A stretch of DNA of 64,000 nt from an uncultured Lachnospiraceae bacterium (GCA_910579395.1 CAJTUC010000002.1:1-64000); one strand, 5' to 3'. Shown: positions 27,118 to 36,835, counted from the first letter of the stretch. Numbers and translations: made by a program. The notes: generated by a model from the sequence alone, not told the origin.

Positions 27118-27146
27118 AGTTTACCATAGGCGAATATTAATGTAAA
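27118..27146 (-). promoter_or_regulatory. Sigma-A promoter for the 898-aa protein and glgB
   Basis: On the minus strand TTTACA (27141-27146), 17 bases and TAAACT (27118-27123) precede the start codon by about 65 bases. An 8-bp A/T hairpin (TCGAAAAA/TTTTTCGA) lies in the leader. The rest of the 210-base gap to ksgA is AT-rich and shows nothing else recognisable. Confidence 0.5.
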
Positions 27147-27262
27147 TAAATATGCGGAAAAAATATGATGTCTCCCATTCAGTATATAATCAGCATATAA
27201 CAAGATATGGAGCACCTGCAATATACATTTCCGCCATATTGTATATTTACAAATTCCACATT

Positions 27263-28132
27263 CTATGCTTTTGCCAGAAAAAGGTAATTCGACAGTTCTG
27301 TAAACTGTTCTAAAGTCAACGTTTCTCCGCGTATCGTCGGAGAAAGGCCCATCTGCGCGATAATCTCCGCGATTTTTTCCTTACTGACCCCCAGATTTCC
27401 CGCATTGGAAAGCCCATTTAACAGCGTTTTTCTTCTTTGGTTAAAAGATGCTCTGATCACGGCGAATAACCAGCTTTCATCCACCGCTTCCACCAATGGC
27501 TTTTCGTATCTGGTCAGCCGGATAACCGCGCTGTCCACATTGGGTCTTGGCATAAAGCAGGAAGCCGGAACTTTCATGATGATTTCCGGTTTCGCATAGT
27601 AACATACCGCCAGGGAAAGCGCCCCATAATCCTTTGTACCGGGCGCTGCCTGCATTCTGTCCGCCACCTCCTTCTGCACCATGATCGTAATGCTTTGCAG
27701 TGCAATATGGTTCTCGAACAGCGCCATAATGATTGGTGTCGTAATGTAATAAGGAAGATTAGCGACTACCTTTATTGGTTTTCCGTCATTCTCTTCCTGT
27801 ATGATGTGATTAATATCCACTTTCAGGACATCTTCATGGATAACCTTAACATTATCGTAAGACGAAAGAGTCTCCTGCAAAATAGGTATCAGATTTTTAT
27901 CGATTTCCACTGCGATGACCGACCTCGCCCGTTCCGCCAGATATTGCGTCATCGTACCGATGCCCGGCCCGATTTCCAAAACGCAGTCGTCTTCCGTTAT
28001 CTGCGCCGCATCAACAATTTTCCCAAGAATATTTCCGTCTATCAAAAAATTCTGACCGAATTTCTTCTGAAAGCTAAAATGATGCTTTTGTAAAATTTCT
28101 ATTGTATTTTTCGCATTTCCCAATGTCGCCAT
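27263..28132 (-). CDS. 16S rRNA (adenine1518-N6/adenine1519-N6)-dimethyltransferase
   Basis: A 289-aa RsmA/KsgA enzyme that dimethylates two adjacent adenines near the 3' end of 16S rRNA using SAM. Motifs: FGQNFLIDGNIL, VLEIGPGIGTMTQYL (SAM loop), VIAVEIDKNL and VVANLPYYITTPI, the NLPY catalytic loop, followed by the C-terminal helical domain. An ATG at 28153 that overlaps the tatD stop (ATGA) would add seven residues; 28132 is preferred because AAAGGTG stands before it. Confidence 0.94.
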   Translation of the reverse strand: MATLGNAKNTIEILQKHHFSFQKKFGQNFLIDGNILGKIVDAAQITEDDCVLEIGPGIGTMTQYLAERARSVIAVEIDKNLIPILQETLSSYDNVKVIHEDVLKVDINHIIQEENDGKPIKVVANLPYYITTPIIMALFENHIALQSITIMVQKEVADRMQAAPGTKDYGALSLAVCYYAKPEIIMKVPASCFMPRPNVDSAVIRLTRYEKPLVEAVDESWLFAVIRASFNQRRKTLLNGLSNAGNLGVSKEKIAEIIAQMGLSPTIRGETLTLEQFTELSNYLFLAKA

Positions 28133-28149
28133 ACAGCCACACCTTTCTT

Positions 28150-28944
28150 TCATTCTGCAATATTTGAAGCAGGCCGGTCCTGAAGCCGGAATAATTTCTC
28201 CGCATTTTCATGTGTTACCGCAAGTACCTCTTCATAGTCAAGCTCCTTCAGCGCCGCAATTTCTTTTGCTATATAAGGCAGATACAACGATGAGTTACGT
28301 TTTCCGCGATTCGGTTCCGGCGCAAGATACGGACTGTCCGTTTCCAACAGGATCCTGTCCAGCGGAATATAGCTTACCGCTTCTTTTAATTTTCTGGCAT
28401 TCGTAAAAGTCACAACACCGCCGATACCAAAGTAATAACCCATTTCCAGATATTCCCGTGCAATCTCCTTCGTATAGGAAAAACAATGCACCACGCCGCC
28501 GGTGGTTTCCGCATGAGAGCTTTTCATGATATCCAGCGTATCCCTGGCCGCATCTCTGGAATGGATAACGACAGGAAGCTTTACCTCTTTCGCCATCTCC
28601 AGCTGCTTCTCAAACCACCTCTTCTGAACGGACGGTTCCGGCTCCTTCCAGTAATAATCCAGTCCGATTTCCCCGACTGCCACGACCTTTTCCAAAGCAC
28701 AACGCTCTTTTAACCACAGCAGATCCGTCTCCGTCAGTTCTCCCGTTTCACTCGGATGCACGCCTATTGCACCATAAAAGAAGGAATATTTTTCCACAAG
28801 TGCAAGCGTTCTTCTGCAGCTTTCCAGACTTGCGCCTATGTTGATCACCATATCAATTCCGTTTTCCGCAAAAGAGCGCAGTAATGCGTCTCTGTCCTCA
28901 TCAAATGCCTCATCGTCGTAATGCGCATGACTCTCAAATATCAT
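28150..28944 (-). CDS. TatD family metal-dependent deoxyribonuclease
   Basis: A 264-aa TIM-barrel hydrolase. Metal ligands are visible in ESHAHYDDEAF, AVGEIGLDYYW, VVIHSRDA, VHCFSYTKE and LLETDSPYLAP. TatD proteins are 3'-5' exonucleases acting on DNA and RNA in the cytosol. The tatD-ksgA pairing with a 4-base overlap is common in Firmicutes. Confidence 0.92.
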   Translation of the reverse strand: MIFESHAHYDDEAFDEDRDALLRSFAENGIDMVINIGASLESCRRTLALVEKYSFFYGAIGVHPSETGELTETDLLWLKERCALEKVVAVGEIGLDYYWKEPEPSVQKRWFEKQLEMAKEVKLPVVIHSRDAARDTLDIMKSSHAETTGGVVHCFSYTKEIAREYLEMGYYFGIGGVVTFTNARKLKEAVSYIPLDRILLETDSPYLAPEPNRGKRNSSLYLPYIAKEIAALKELDYEEVLAVTHENAEKLFRLQDRPASNIAE

Positions 28945-29002
28945 CTTTTTATCTGTTCCTTTCCCGGTTGTAACAAAAAGTTAAAAAAATCTTAAAAAAC
29001 AC

Positions 29003-29031
29003 TTGCAAATCAAAAAACATTATACTATAAT
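29003..29031 (+). promoter_or_regulatory. Promoter of tRNA-Lys
   Basis: TTGCAA (29003-29008) and TATAAT (29026-29031) are 17 bases apart and lie 37 bases before the mature tRNA. Confidence 0.7.
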
Positions 29032-29067
29032 AACTCTTGCATTGCAAAATAGAAATAATTTGGACAT

Positions 29068-29140
29068 GCGCCTTTAGCTCAGTTGGTAGAGCACCTGACT
29101 CTTAATCAGGGTGTCCAGGGTTCGAGCCCCTGAAGGCGCA
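29068..29140 (+). tRNA. tRNA-Lys (anticodon CTT)
   Basis: A 73-base cloverleaf folds by eye: acceptor stem GCGCCTT/AAGGCGC, D arm with AGCTCAGTTGGTAGAGC, anticodon stem CCTGA/TCAGG with loop CTCTTAA (anticodon CTT, codon AAG), and a T arm with GGTTCGAGCC. The discriminator is A; CCA is not encoded. It is a single tRNA gene, not part of a cluster. Confidence 0.95.
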
Positions 29141-29231
29141 CTTGAAAGTACCATTTTTGAGGACGTATGAGCTTTGGGGATGGTGCTTTTTCTTTTTCAG
29201 AACAGATTCCCATCAAAAATCGGAGGCCCCT

Positions 29232-30008
29232 ATGAAAATCACTTGGTTCGGAACCGCATCCCTGTTAATCGAGAATGAAGAAGACCGGATTTTGATCGAC
29301 CCCTTTTTACCGTTAAAAGGCTCTGAAAATCATCCGTCTCTGTTAGATTACCAGAAGGAAGATTCCATCCTGGTCACACACGGTCATATTGACCATCTTG
29401 GCAGCATTCCCCAAATCCTCCGCAACTCGGAAGCTACCGTATATTGCAGCGCGCTTCCGGCTTCCACACTGGAAAAGAAAAGAGCGGACAGTGACCAGAT
29501 TGTCATCATCCGCCCCGGCGATGTTCTTAATTTTGGAGAGATAACTGTCACTCCTTTACCCGGAAAACATATCAAATTTGATGCAAAGCTCATTCGGCAT
29601 ACGTTCCTGAATTTACGCATTCTTCGGTATTTTCCGAATTTCCTGTCACTGCTCTTCCGAAACCATATTTACGCGGAAGGAAATGAGACTCTTACCTATC
29701 TGGTCGAGACTGGCGGCAAGAAAATCCTTGTTCTAGGCAGTCTGGCACTGGAAGAGACGACGGAATATCCAAAATATGTGGATATGCTCATACTTCCCTA
29801 TCAGGGAACCACAAACCTCGTATCGACCGCGCTCTCCATCATTGCCCAAATCGAACCGAGAACAGTACTGTTAGACCATTTTGACGATGCTTTTCCGCCC
29901 ATTTCCCAGCATATCGATACCAAACCGCTCAAAAAGGCGCTGACAGAATATTACCCGGAGCTTCCGGTCGTAAAACCGACTGCGGGAAAAGCCATAACAC
30001 TGTTATAA
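29232..30008 (+). CDS. MBL-fold metal-dependent hydrolase (UlaG-like)
   Basis: A 258-aa metallo-beta-lactamase fold protein of the UlaG/YtjP branch: WFGTASLLIE at the N terminus, then the zinc motif VTHGHIDHLGSI (H-x-H-x-D-H) and later VLLDHFDD. No signal peptide. Substrate unknown. The start at 29232 follows CGGAGG; the longer frame would begin just after the tRNA. It is the only plus-strand gene between 17 and 36 kb. Confidence 0.82.
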   Translation: MKITWFGTASLLIENEEDRILIDPFLPLKGSENHPSLLDYQKEDSILVTHGHIDHLGSIPQILRNSEATVYCSALPASTLEKKRADSDQIVIIRPGDVLNFGEITVTPLPGKHIKFDAKLIRHTFLNLRILRYFPNFLSLLFRNHIYAEGNETLTYLVETGGKKILVLGSLALEETTEYPKYVDMLILPYQGTTNLVSTALSIIAQIEPRTVLLDHFDDAFPPISQHIDTKPLKKALTEYYPELPVVKPTAGKAITLL

Positions 30009-30029
30009 ATCTCTTTTGAAACCGTCTGC

Positions 30030-30884
30030 CTAGAATTGGACGCCAAGCAGTTCGATGAACAGTCCTGCCAGAACACCGATGACATAGAGCAGCACGATGA
30101 TCCGGGCATTTTCCTTACGCTTATCATTAACGCGAAGCAGTACGAGAATGCCCACGCCTGCACCCGAAAGCAGACCGGACATCATGGCTCCGGCACTCAG
30201 AATTCCTTTCAAATATAGCTGGGTAATGACAACGGAAGCAGCACAATTCGGTATCATACCGATAAGACCTGCTGCCAGTTCTCCGATGACCGGCCGATTC
30301 AAAATCAGCCCCGCCAGAAAATCTTCCCCAATCACATCGATCAGAATATTCAAAACAAACGAAATCAACAGCAGATACAAAAAAATCTCAATGGTATGGT
30401 GCAATGCAGATTTCAGGATACCTTCCTCGCAATGACAGTGATGCTGTTCGCACAAATGCTCTATCTGCAGTCCTTCCTTCTCTTTGCGGAACAGATACCT
30501 GACTGCGGCGTCTATGATAAGACCCGCCGCCATTCCGATCAGAATCTTAACGCCCAGAACTTTTATGATCATACCGATTCCAACATTTTCAGAAATCAAT
30601 ACGGGCAACATTTCATCGGAAGTGGACAGATAAATGGATAACAGCGTTCCCAGCGTAATAATTCTGCCTGCATACAGATTAGAAGCCGCCGCCGAAAAGC
30701 CGCACTGCGGAAAAGCGCCCAGAATCCCGCCGATGACGGGCCCCCACCTGCCGGACTTCCGAATCGTATTCTGCATTTTTCCCCCTGTTTTGTGCTCCAG
30801 ATATTCCATTGCCAGATAAGTCAAAAACAAAAAGGGCAATAATTTTATACTATCCGACAAAGTGTCCAAAATGATATCCAACAT
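30030..30884 (-). CDS. Putative 10-TM heavy-metal/manganese exporter (ArsP_2-like)
   Basis: A 284-aa polytopic protein with an internal repeat: each half carries a P-x-C motif in a helix break, AFPQCGFSAAASNLY and MIPNCAASVVITQLY. The central cytosolic loop is His/Cys-rich (HLCEQHHCHCEEG), which suggests metal binding. These features match the family named putative manganese transporter or arsenic efflux (10-TM heavy-metal exporter). No metal riboswitch was seen upstream. It lies 15 bases after the acyltransferase gene, so the two are probably cotranscribed. Confidence 0.78.
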   Translation of the reverse strand: MLDIILDTLSDSIKLLPFLFLTYLAMEYLEHKTGGKMQNTIRKSGRWGPVIGGILGAFPQCGFSAAASNLYAGRIITLGTLLSIYLSTSDEMLPVLISENVGIGMIIKVLGVKILIGMAAGLIIDAAVRYLFRKEKEGLQIEHLCEQHHCHCEEGILKSALHHTIEIFLYLLLISFVLNILIDVIGEDFLAGLILNRPVIGELAAGLIGMIPNCAASVVITQLYLKGILSAGAMMSGLLSGAGVGILVLLRVNDKRKENARIIVLLYVIGVLAGLFIELLGVQF

Positions 30885-30899
30885 ATCCTATCCGCTTTC

Positions 30900-32210
30900 T
30901 TAATTTGCTTTCGCCAACTTATAAAGTTCCTCGGCCGCCAGCCGGGTCTTCGCTACGATATCACCGCAGTTCTGCGGGAAACAGTAATATTGTATCCGGG
31001 CATCCCCGATACAGATCACGTCCCCGATTTCATACCAGTAGAAGTCCGAATACAGACTGTAGGAAGCCAGCGGTTCCTGTACATAATCCAACTTACCGTC
31101 ACATCCGGTCAAATGAAAACCGTCCGGAGAATGTGTGAGTGTTCCTTCTCCTACCCGGTAAATGCGATCCATATTTACCATAACATAAATCGCGACCGGC
31201 GCTTCCAGTCGATAGGTTCCCGACAACAGCTCCTGTCTGACGCATTCCCGCTCCCACCGGTACCAGTCCGGGATATGCGTGAAATCATACCCTTCTTCAA
31301 TCTGCTTTTCATCCGCCGCCGGCACGCCGCCCTTCTTGCCGTCAGCCGGCTGTAAATAGCCATATTCCGTCAGCTCATATTCTTTCCCACAGCATTCACA
31401 GCGGATTCTGGTTCCCTGTCCCCGCATCTGTCCTTCCGTCTTACAATGTGGACATTTATACAGCATCCTGTTCAGCCCGTCCGCCCGAAAAGGTTCATCG
31501 ATACGGATTTTATTATCCTGCTGCCAGCGGAAATAGTCAAAAGAAAATTTTTCCTGTAATACTGCATTCAACTCCTGCGGAGACTTCTTTGCAATCTCTT
31601 CCGGCGAAAGCAGATACTCTACTTCCGCAGAAACCCGGACCTTCCGCAATTGCAGATTATTGTACAGCGGATCGCGCGCAAAAGCGCCGTTCGTCCGAAT
31701 CATAACGACCGGAACTTTGAGCAGTTTCAGGCATTTTCCCAGACTTTCCGGAAGCGGTGTCTGTGTCCCGTCAAAACTGTAACTCGCCTCCGGAAACATC
31801 AGAATGGAGCTCTTCAATTCTCCCACCGCATATACCATATCCCGCACCAACGTCACGTCCGTTGTAAATTTTTGGGCCGGAATACAGCCAATATATCGCA
31901 TCAACCGTCTTTTGCCGACAAATCCGTCCGACGTACAGATGATATGAAACGGCCTGGAGATCAAAAGCCTGGCCGCTATTTTCAAATCGATAAAGCTGGA
32001 ATGGTTCATCAATATGAGACAGGGTTCTTTCCTGTCAAGCTTTTCAAGCCCTATCGTCCGATAAGTAAATCTAGTCGCCAATAAATCCCAAATTGACAAA
32101 AAAAACAAAATAACGCGGAAAAGGAAATGCTGCTTTACAGGTTTCTGATGAACCGGCGCCGGAAGCGCGAGTACATCTTCGTATCTCATACTGGCTGTTT
32201 TAATCTTCAC
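30900..32210 (-). CDS. PlsC-type acyltransferase fused to a zinc-ribbon domain
   Basis: A 436-aa protein. Residues about 35-230 are a lysophospholipid acyltransferase domain with NHSSFIDLKIAARLL (the H-x4-D active site) and MFPEASYSFDG. After this comes a four-Cys zinc ribbon, CPHCKTEGQ and CECCGKEYE, and a C-terminal beta-rich domain of about 140 residues. The acyltransferase would esterify the sn-2 position of lysophosphatidate or a related lipid at the inner membrane; the role of the zinc ribbon and tail is unknown. Confidence 0.82.
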   Translation of the reverse strand: MKIKTASMRYEDVLALPAPVHQKPVKQHFLFRVILFFLSIWDLLATRFTYRTIGLEKLDRKEPCLILMNHSSFIDLKIAARLLISRPFHIICTSDGFVGKRRLMRYIGCIPAQKFTTDVTLVRDMVYAVGELKSSILMFPEASYSFDGTQTPLPESLGKCLKLLKVPVVMIRTNGAFARDPLYNNLQLRKVRVSAEVEYLLSPEEIAKKSPQELNAVLQEKFSFDYFRWQQDNKIRIDEPFRADGLNRMLYKCPHCKTEGQMRGQGTRIRCECCGKEYELTEYGYLQPADGKKGGVPAADEKQIEEGYDFTHIPDWYRWERECVRQELLSGTYRLEAPVAIYVMVNMDRIYRVGEGTLTHSPDGFHLTGCDGKLDYVQEPLASYSLYSDFYWYEIGDVICIGDARIQYYCFPQNCGDIVAKTRLAAEELYKLAKAN

Positions 32211-32376
32211 GATAATGACCGTACCTTTCCTCTCCCGGCTGCCGTTTTACCGCCGGAAAAGTATCTTTTGTTCTGTTTCCAGTATACTATACGAATTGCT
32301 CTGCCCGCAATCAGCATTTTCTCAACCGCGTATTTTCGTGTCCCGAACCTCAGCCTGCAAACTCCAATATAGGAAT

Positions 32377-34218
32377 TCAGGCCGTAACATCCTCAAACTG
32401 AGAATTGTACAATTCCGCATAGAATCCCTGCTGTGCAAGCAGCTGCTCATGATTTCCCTGCTCGATGATATCGCCGTCTTTCATCACAAGGATCAAATCT
32501 GCATCTTTAATTGTCGACAGCCTGTGGGCGATGACAAAACTGGTTCTTCCTTTCATCAAATTGTTCATGGCTTTCTGGATACGCTGCTCCGTCCTCGTAT
32601 CGACAGAGCTGGTCGCTTCATCCAGGATCAGGATCCTGTTATCCGCAAGTATTGCCCTCGCTATCGTAAGAAGCTGTTTCTGTCCCTGTGATACGTTGCT
32701 GGCATCTTCATTCAGTTCCATCTGATAACCGCCCGGCAGGGTCTGTATAAACCGGTGGGCATGAGCCGCTTTGGCCGCCTCAATGACCTCTTCATCCGTT
32801 GCATCCAGTCTTCCGTACCGGATATTCTCCATGATCGTTCCTTTGAAAAGCCATGTATCCTGCAATACCATACCGAAGCTTTCCCGCAGTTCGCTGCGGT
32901 TAAAATCTCTGACATCATGGCCGTCCACCTTGATGCTTCCGCTGTTCACATCATAAAAACGCATCAACAGCTTTACCATCGTTGTTTTTCCGGCGCCGGT
33001 AGGCCCGACGATAGCAACCGTCTGACCCGGTTCCACCTCACTGCTGAAATCATGAATGATGATCTTATCCGGATTATATCCGAACCGGACATTCTCGAAA
33101 CTGACACGCCCTTCCATTTGCCGTAAATGTACCGGCTCTGCAACAATCTGTTCTTCTTCCTCTTCTTCCAGAAATTCAAATACTCTTTCCGCCGCCGCCG
33201 CAGTAGACTGCAGCATATTAGACACCTGGGCAAGCTGTTGGATTGGCTGCGTAAAGTTCTTTACATACTGGATAAAAGCCTGAATATCCCCAATCTCAAT
33301 TGTTCCCCTGATCGTCAGAAGACTTCCGCTGACAGCAACTGCAACATAGCCCAGATTGCCGATAAAAGTCATGATCGGCTGCATCATGCCGGACAGGAAC
33401 TGCGATTTCCACGCAGACTGATAAAGGATATCATTTGTTTCTTCAAATTCCTTCAAGACCGTTTCTTCCCGATTAAAAGCCTTAACGATATTCTGACCGC
33501 TGTAGACTTCTTCTACCTGACCGTTAATTTTTCCAAGATAACTCTGCTGTGCCACAAAGTATTTCTGTGAAAACTTTACAAGAATACCGATCAGGCTGCC
33601 GGATACCGGCAGGATAACGAGAGCGATCAGCGTCATGAGCGGGCTGATGCTCAGCATCATGATCAGCACACCGATCAGCGTACTGATTGATGTGATCAGC
33701 GTTGTAACACTTTGATTCAGACTCATGCCGAGCGTATCCACATCGTTCGTTATGCGGGACAGCACCTCACCCACCGTCCTTGACTCAAAATATTTCATCG
33801 GCATGCGGTTTATTTTCTCTGAAATTTCCCGCCGGAAACGGAAACACAATTTCTGCGAAACGCCTGTCATGACCCAGCCCTGAAACAGCGACAGCAGGGC
33901 GCTGACAACATACAGTCCAAGCAGAAGCAACAGAATTTCTCCGATTTTATCAAAATTAATGCCTCCGGTACGATATAATTTCGCCATCAGGCCGTTAAAC
34001 AGTTCCGTAATCGCTTTACTCAGCACTTTGGGCCCAATAATATTAAAAACGGTACTGCCTACCGCAAACACGGCTACTGCCATCAGACCATATTTGTATG
34101 CTCCCATATAGCTGAAAAGCTTTTTAATCGTTCCGCTGAAATTCTTCGCCTTTTCTCCCGGCATCATGCCGCCGCCCGGTCCATGAGGGCCCCGGGGCTT
34201 TCTATGATTCTCACTCAT
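32377..34218 (-). CDS. ABC exporter half-transporter, subunit B of a heterodimer
   Basis: A 613-aa protein with a six-helix type IV exporter domain (residues about 35-330) and an ATP-binding domain: Walker A GPTGAGKTTMVKLL, Walker B ILILDEATSSVD with the catalytic Glu, and a variant signature NVSQGQKQLL (Gln in place of the second Gly). The N terminus is rich in Pro, Gly and His. It starts 8 bases inside the end of the partner gene with an AAGGGAGGTG ribosome site. The substrate (drug, lipid or peptide) cannot be inferred. Confidence 0.9.
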   Translation of the reverse strand: MSENHRKPRGPHGPGGGMMPGEKAKNFSGTIKKLFSYMGAYKYGLMAVAVFAVGSTVFNIIGPKVLSKAITELFNGLMAKLYRTGGINFDKIGEILLLLLGLYVVSALLSLFQGWVMTGVSQKLCFRFRREISEKINRMPMKYFESRTVGEVLSRITNDVDTLGMSLNQSVTTLITSISTLIGVLIMMLSISPLMTLIALVILPVSGSLIGILVKFSQKYFVAQQSYLGKINGQVEEVYSGQNIVKAFNREETVLKEFEETNDILYQSAWKSQFLSGMMQPIMTFIGNLGYVAVAVSGSLLTIRGTIEIGDIQAFIQYVKNFTQPIQQLAQVSNMLQSTAAAAERVFEFLEEEEEEQIVAEPVHLRQMEGRVSFENVRFGYNPDKIIIHDFSSEVEPGQTVAIVGPTGAGKTTMVKLLMRFYDVNSGSIKVDGHDVRDFNRSELRESFGMVLQDTWLFKGTIMENIRYGRLDATDEEVIEAAKAAHAHRFIQTLPGGYQMELNEDASNVSQGQKQLLTIARAILADNRILILDEATSSVDTRTEQRIQKAMNNLMKGRTSFVIAHRLSTIKDADLILVMKDGDIIEQGNHEQLLAQQGFYAELYNSQFEDVTA

Positions 34219-36265
34219 TGCGCGCACCTCCCTTCAACTCAGCTTCCGACAACTGGGACTTCGCAATTTCCTGATATGCGGTACAGTTCTGTAACAATTC
34301 CTCGTGCTTTCCGATACCTGCTATCTTACCCTCATCCAATACTATAATCTGATCCGCATGTAAAATCGTACTGATACGCTGTGCTACAATAATCACCGTT
34401 GCATCGGCTATCTTTTCATACAGCGCCTTACGCAGCACCGCATCCGTCTTGTAGTCCAATGCGGAAAAGCTGTCGTCAAAAAGAAATACCTCCGGCCTTC
34501 CCGCAATTGCTCTTGCAATAGAAAGCCTCTGTTTCTGCCCGCCGGAAACATTGGTACCGCCCTGTGCAATCGGGCTTTCATATTTTTCGTTCTTACTCTC
34601 TATAAACTCCTTAGCCTGCGCGATTTCTGCCGCTTCCCTCATCATTTCATCCGAAATTTTTTCTTCCCCGGCAAATTTCAGATTAGATGCTATCGTTCCG
34701 GAAAAGAGCACGCCTTTCTGCGGTACGAAGCCCAACATGCTGCGCAGCTTTTTCTGCGACAATTCCCTGATATCGATTCCGTCAATCGTAATTTTTCCCC
34801 CCGTCACATCATAAAAACGGGGAATCAAATGCAGCAATGTGGATTTTCCACAGCCGGTACTTCCGATAATTGCCGTTGTCTTTCCCGGTTCCGCAACGAA
34901 AGAAATATCCGACAAAGCATCTTCCTCCGCTCCCGGATACCGGAAATTCACATTTTCAAAAGCAACGATACCTTTCCCGGTAAGCTTTTCGTCCTGCATC
35001 TGCGCTGTATCCAGAATCGTCGGTTCCGTATTGATGATTTCTTCGATACGCTCCGCCGCCACGCCGGCTCTCGGCAGCATAACCGAAATCATCGTCAGCA
35101 TCAGGAAAGACATGACGATCTGCATAGAATAAGTAATAAATGCCATCATATCGCCTATTTGAAGGTTTCCCATATCGATTCCCTGCGAGCCGAACCATAC
35201 GATTGCGACTGCGATTGCATTCATGATGAGCATCATCGTCGGCATCATAAATGTCATGACCCGATTGGTAAAAATCTGTGTGGACATCAATTCCTTATTT
35301 GCCTTATCGAACCGTTCTTCTTCATACTTTTCACGGCTGAAAGCCCGGATTACCGGAATTCCCGTTAAGATTTCCCTGGATACCAGATTCATTCTGTCTA
35401 CAAGTGTCTGCATCAGCTTGAATTTAGGCATGGCAATTTTCATAAGCGTGCCAACTAACGCCAGAATCAGGACGACCGCCACAACAATGATCCATCCCAT
35501 TCCCGTTCTCGTATTTATCACTTTTATAATGCCGCCGATTCCCAATATGGGTGCATAGCAGACCATCCGAAGCAGCATGACCGCGACCATCTGCACCTGC
35601 TGAATATCATTTGTGCTCCTTGTGATGAGCGAGGCCGTAGAAAATTTATCCATCTCCGCATGGGAAAAAGAAACTACTTTCCGAAATACCCTGTTACGAA
35701 GCCGCATACCGATTCCCGCCGAAACTTTCGCCGCAAGAAAACCGACTGCAATGGAAGCCGTCATCATCAAAATCGTCATGAGCAGCATCTTTCCTCCCGT
35801 CGTCAGGAGATATCTTGTCTGAATGGCATTCAGGTCCAGTCCCAAAGCCTCATATTCCGCCCTAACAAACATGACTGCCATCTGCGCTGCCATTGTATCG
35901 CTCAGTTCTTCCTGCGCATTACCCTGATGGTAAAGCGTTACGATCGCTTCCCGCATTACCTCATCCAGCGCTGCGACCGTTTCCGGCGCTTCCGCTTTCA
36001 ACTCGTAATTTCCATCCTTGTTTTGCTGATAATTCTCACGAATCAGCACATCCTCGGCCGTCAAAAGGCAGATACCGTTAAATGTCTCCTCCCGCATGAT
36101 TTCAGGAACTGCATTCTCAATGCCGCCCTGCTCGATTCCCACATCCACGATATCCGATGTATAAGACGGCAGGGACAGGTCACAATATGCCTGCAGAATC
36201 AGAAGAAAAATTACGGCAATTACCGATGCCTTAAATTCTCCGAGATATTTCATGATTTTAAACAT
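34211..36265 (-). CDS. ABC exporter half-transporter, subunit A of a heterodimer
   Basis: A 684-aa exporter half. An extracytoplasmic insert of about 120 residues lies between TM1 and TM2, longer than usual. Walker A is GSTGCGKSTLLHL, the signature is NVSGGQKQRLS, but Walker B reads FLFDDSFSALD with Asp where the catalytic Glu is expected. Together with the altered signature of its partner, this predicts one degenerate and one active ATP site, as in asymmetric exporters of the TM287/288 type. Confidence 0.9.
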   Translation of the reverse strand: MFKIMKYLGEFKASVIAVIFLLILQAYCDLSLPSYTSDIVDVGIEQGGIENAVPEIMREETFNGICLLTAEDVLIRENYQQNKDGNYELKAEAPETVAALDEVMREAIVTLYHQGNAQEELSDTMAAQMAVMFVRAEYEALGLDLNAIQTRYLLTTGGKMLLMTILMMTASIAVGFLAAKVSAGIGMRLRNRVFRKVVSFSHAEMDKFSTASLITRSTNDIQQVQMVAVMLLRMVCYAPILGIGGIIKVINTRTGMGWIIVVAVVLILALVGTLMKIAMPKFKLMQTLVDRMNLVSREILTGIPVIRAFSREKYEEERFDKANKELMSTQIFTNRVMTFMMPTMMLIMNAIAVAIVWFGSQGIDMGNLQIGDMMAFITYSMQIVMSFLMLTMISVMLPRAGVAAERIEEIINTEPTILDTAQMQDEKLTGKGIVAFENVNFRYPGAEEDALSDISFVAEPGKTTAIIGSTGCGKSTLLHLIPRFYDVTGGKITIDGIDIRELSQKKLRSMLGFVPQKGVLFSGTIASNLKFAGEEKISDEMMREAAEIAQAKEFIESKNEKYESPIAQGGTNVSGGQKQRLSIARAIAGRPEVFLFDDSFSALDYKTDAVLRKALYEKIADATVIIVAQRISTILHADQIIVLDEGKIAGIGKHEELLQNCTAYQEIAKSQLSEAELKGGARNE

Positions 36266-36397
36266 ATGCCCACTCCTTCATTCTGATATCGATTAATCTT
36301 ACCTGTATTTTCCAGTGAAATCAATAAAAAAAATTTAAAAAAACAGAAAAAATTTTATGTTTTTGGACAAAATTTTGTGTTCCCGGCAAAATAAATG

Positions 36398-36426
36398 TTG
36401 ATTCTCACGCAATATTGTTATAACAT
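36398..36426 (+). promoter_or_regulatory. Possible promoter of comFB-like gene
   Basis: TTGATT (36398-36403), 17 bases and TAACAT (36421-36426) lie 38 bases before the start. The 200-base divergent region is strongly AT-rich, so other matches are possible. Confidence 0.35.
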
Positions 36427-36464
36427 AATATTATGTACACTTTTTTACTCGGAGGGGGATTCTT

Positions 36465-36791
36465 ATGGAAGGACTAAAGAATATGATGGAAGATAATGTG
36501 GAGCGGACACTCGACAAACTGTTGCCCACCATGCCGCACATCTGTTCCTGTAACGACTGTAGACTGGACATGGCGACCTATGCCCTGAACCGTTTGCATC
36601 CCAAATATGGGCGCACCAATACCGGCGCCATTCTTCATCGTTTCGATACTTCTTCCGCACAGGCGGAAGCTGAAATTTTGACTGTAGTGCTTTCCGCAAT
36701 CGAGCTCATCGGAAGTCATCCTCATCATGCTCCCTTAGATCAGAAATCATCAGAAGACAGCGCACCGGAAGGCAATAAATCAGAAAAATAA
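36465..36791 (+). CDS. ComFB family protein
   Basis: A 108-aa protein of the late competence ComFB family. It shows the helical start MEDNVERTLDKLLP, the zinc-type cluster CSCNDCRLDMATYALNRL and the PKYGRTNTGAILH segment. In Bacillus comFB lies in the comF operon; in cyanobacteria relatives bind cyclic di-nucleotides. The C-terminal 20 residues are charged and non-conserved. GGAGGGGG precedes the ATG. It is monocistronic and convergent with the CarD-like gene. Confidence 0.85.
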   Translation: MEGLKNMMEDNVERTLDKLLPTMPHICSCNDCRLDMATYALNRLHPKYGRTNTGAILHRFDTSSAQAEAEILTVVLSAIELIGSHPHHAPLDQKSSEDSAPEGNKSEK

Positions 36792-36799
36792 AACGAATA

Positions 36800-36825
36800 A
36801 AAGCGGAGCGCTGCAGCTCCGCTTT
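36800..36825. terminator. Bidirectional terminator, comFB / carD-like
   Basis: A perfect 10-bp stem (36800-36809 with 36816-36825) with a 6-base loop, flanked by A and T bases, serves two convergent genes. Confidence 0.85.
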
Positions 36826-36835
36826 ATCTTATGAA

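Noticed and set aside
30885..30899. Manganese riboswitch (yybP-ykoY) before the exporter
   Set aside because: The exporter gene follows the acyltransferase gene by 15 bases and leaves no space for a leader.
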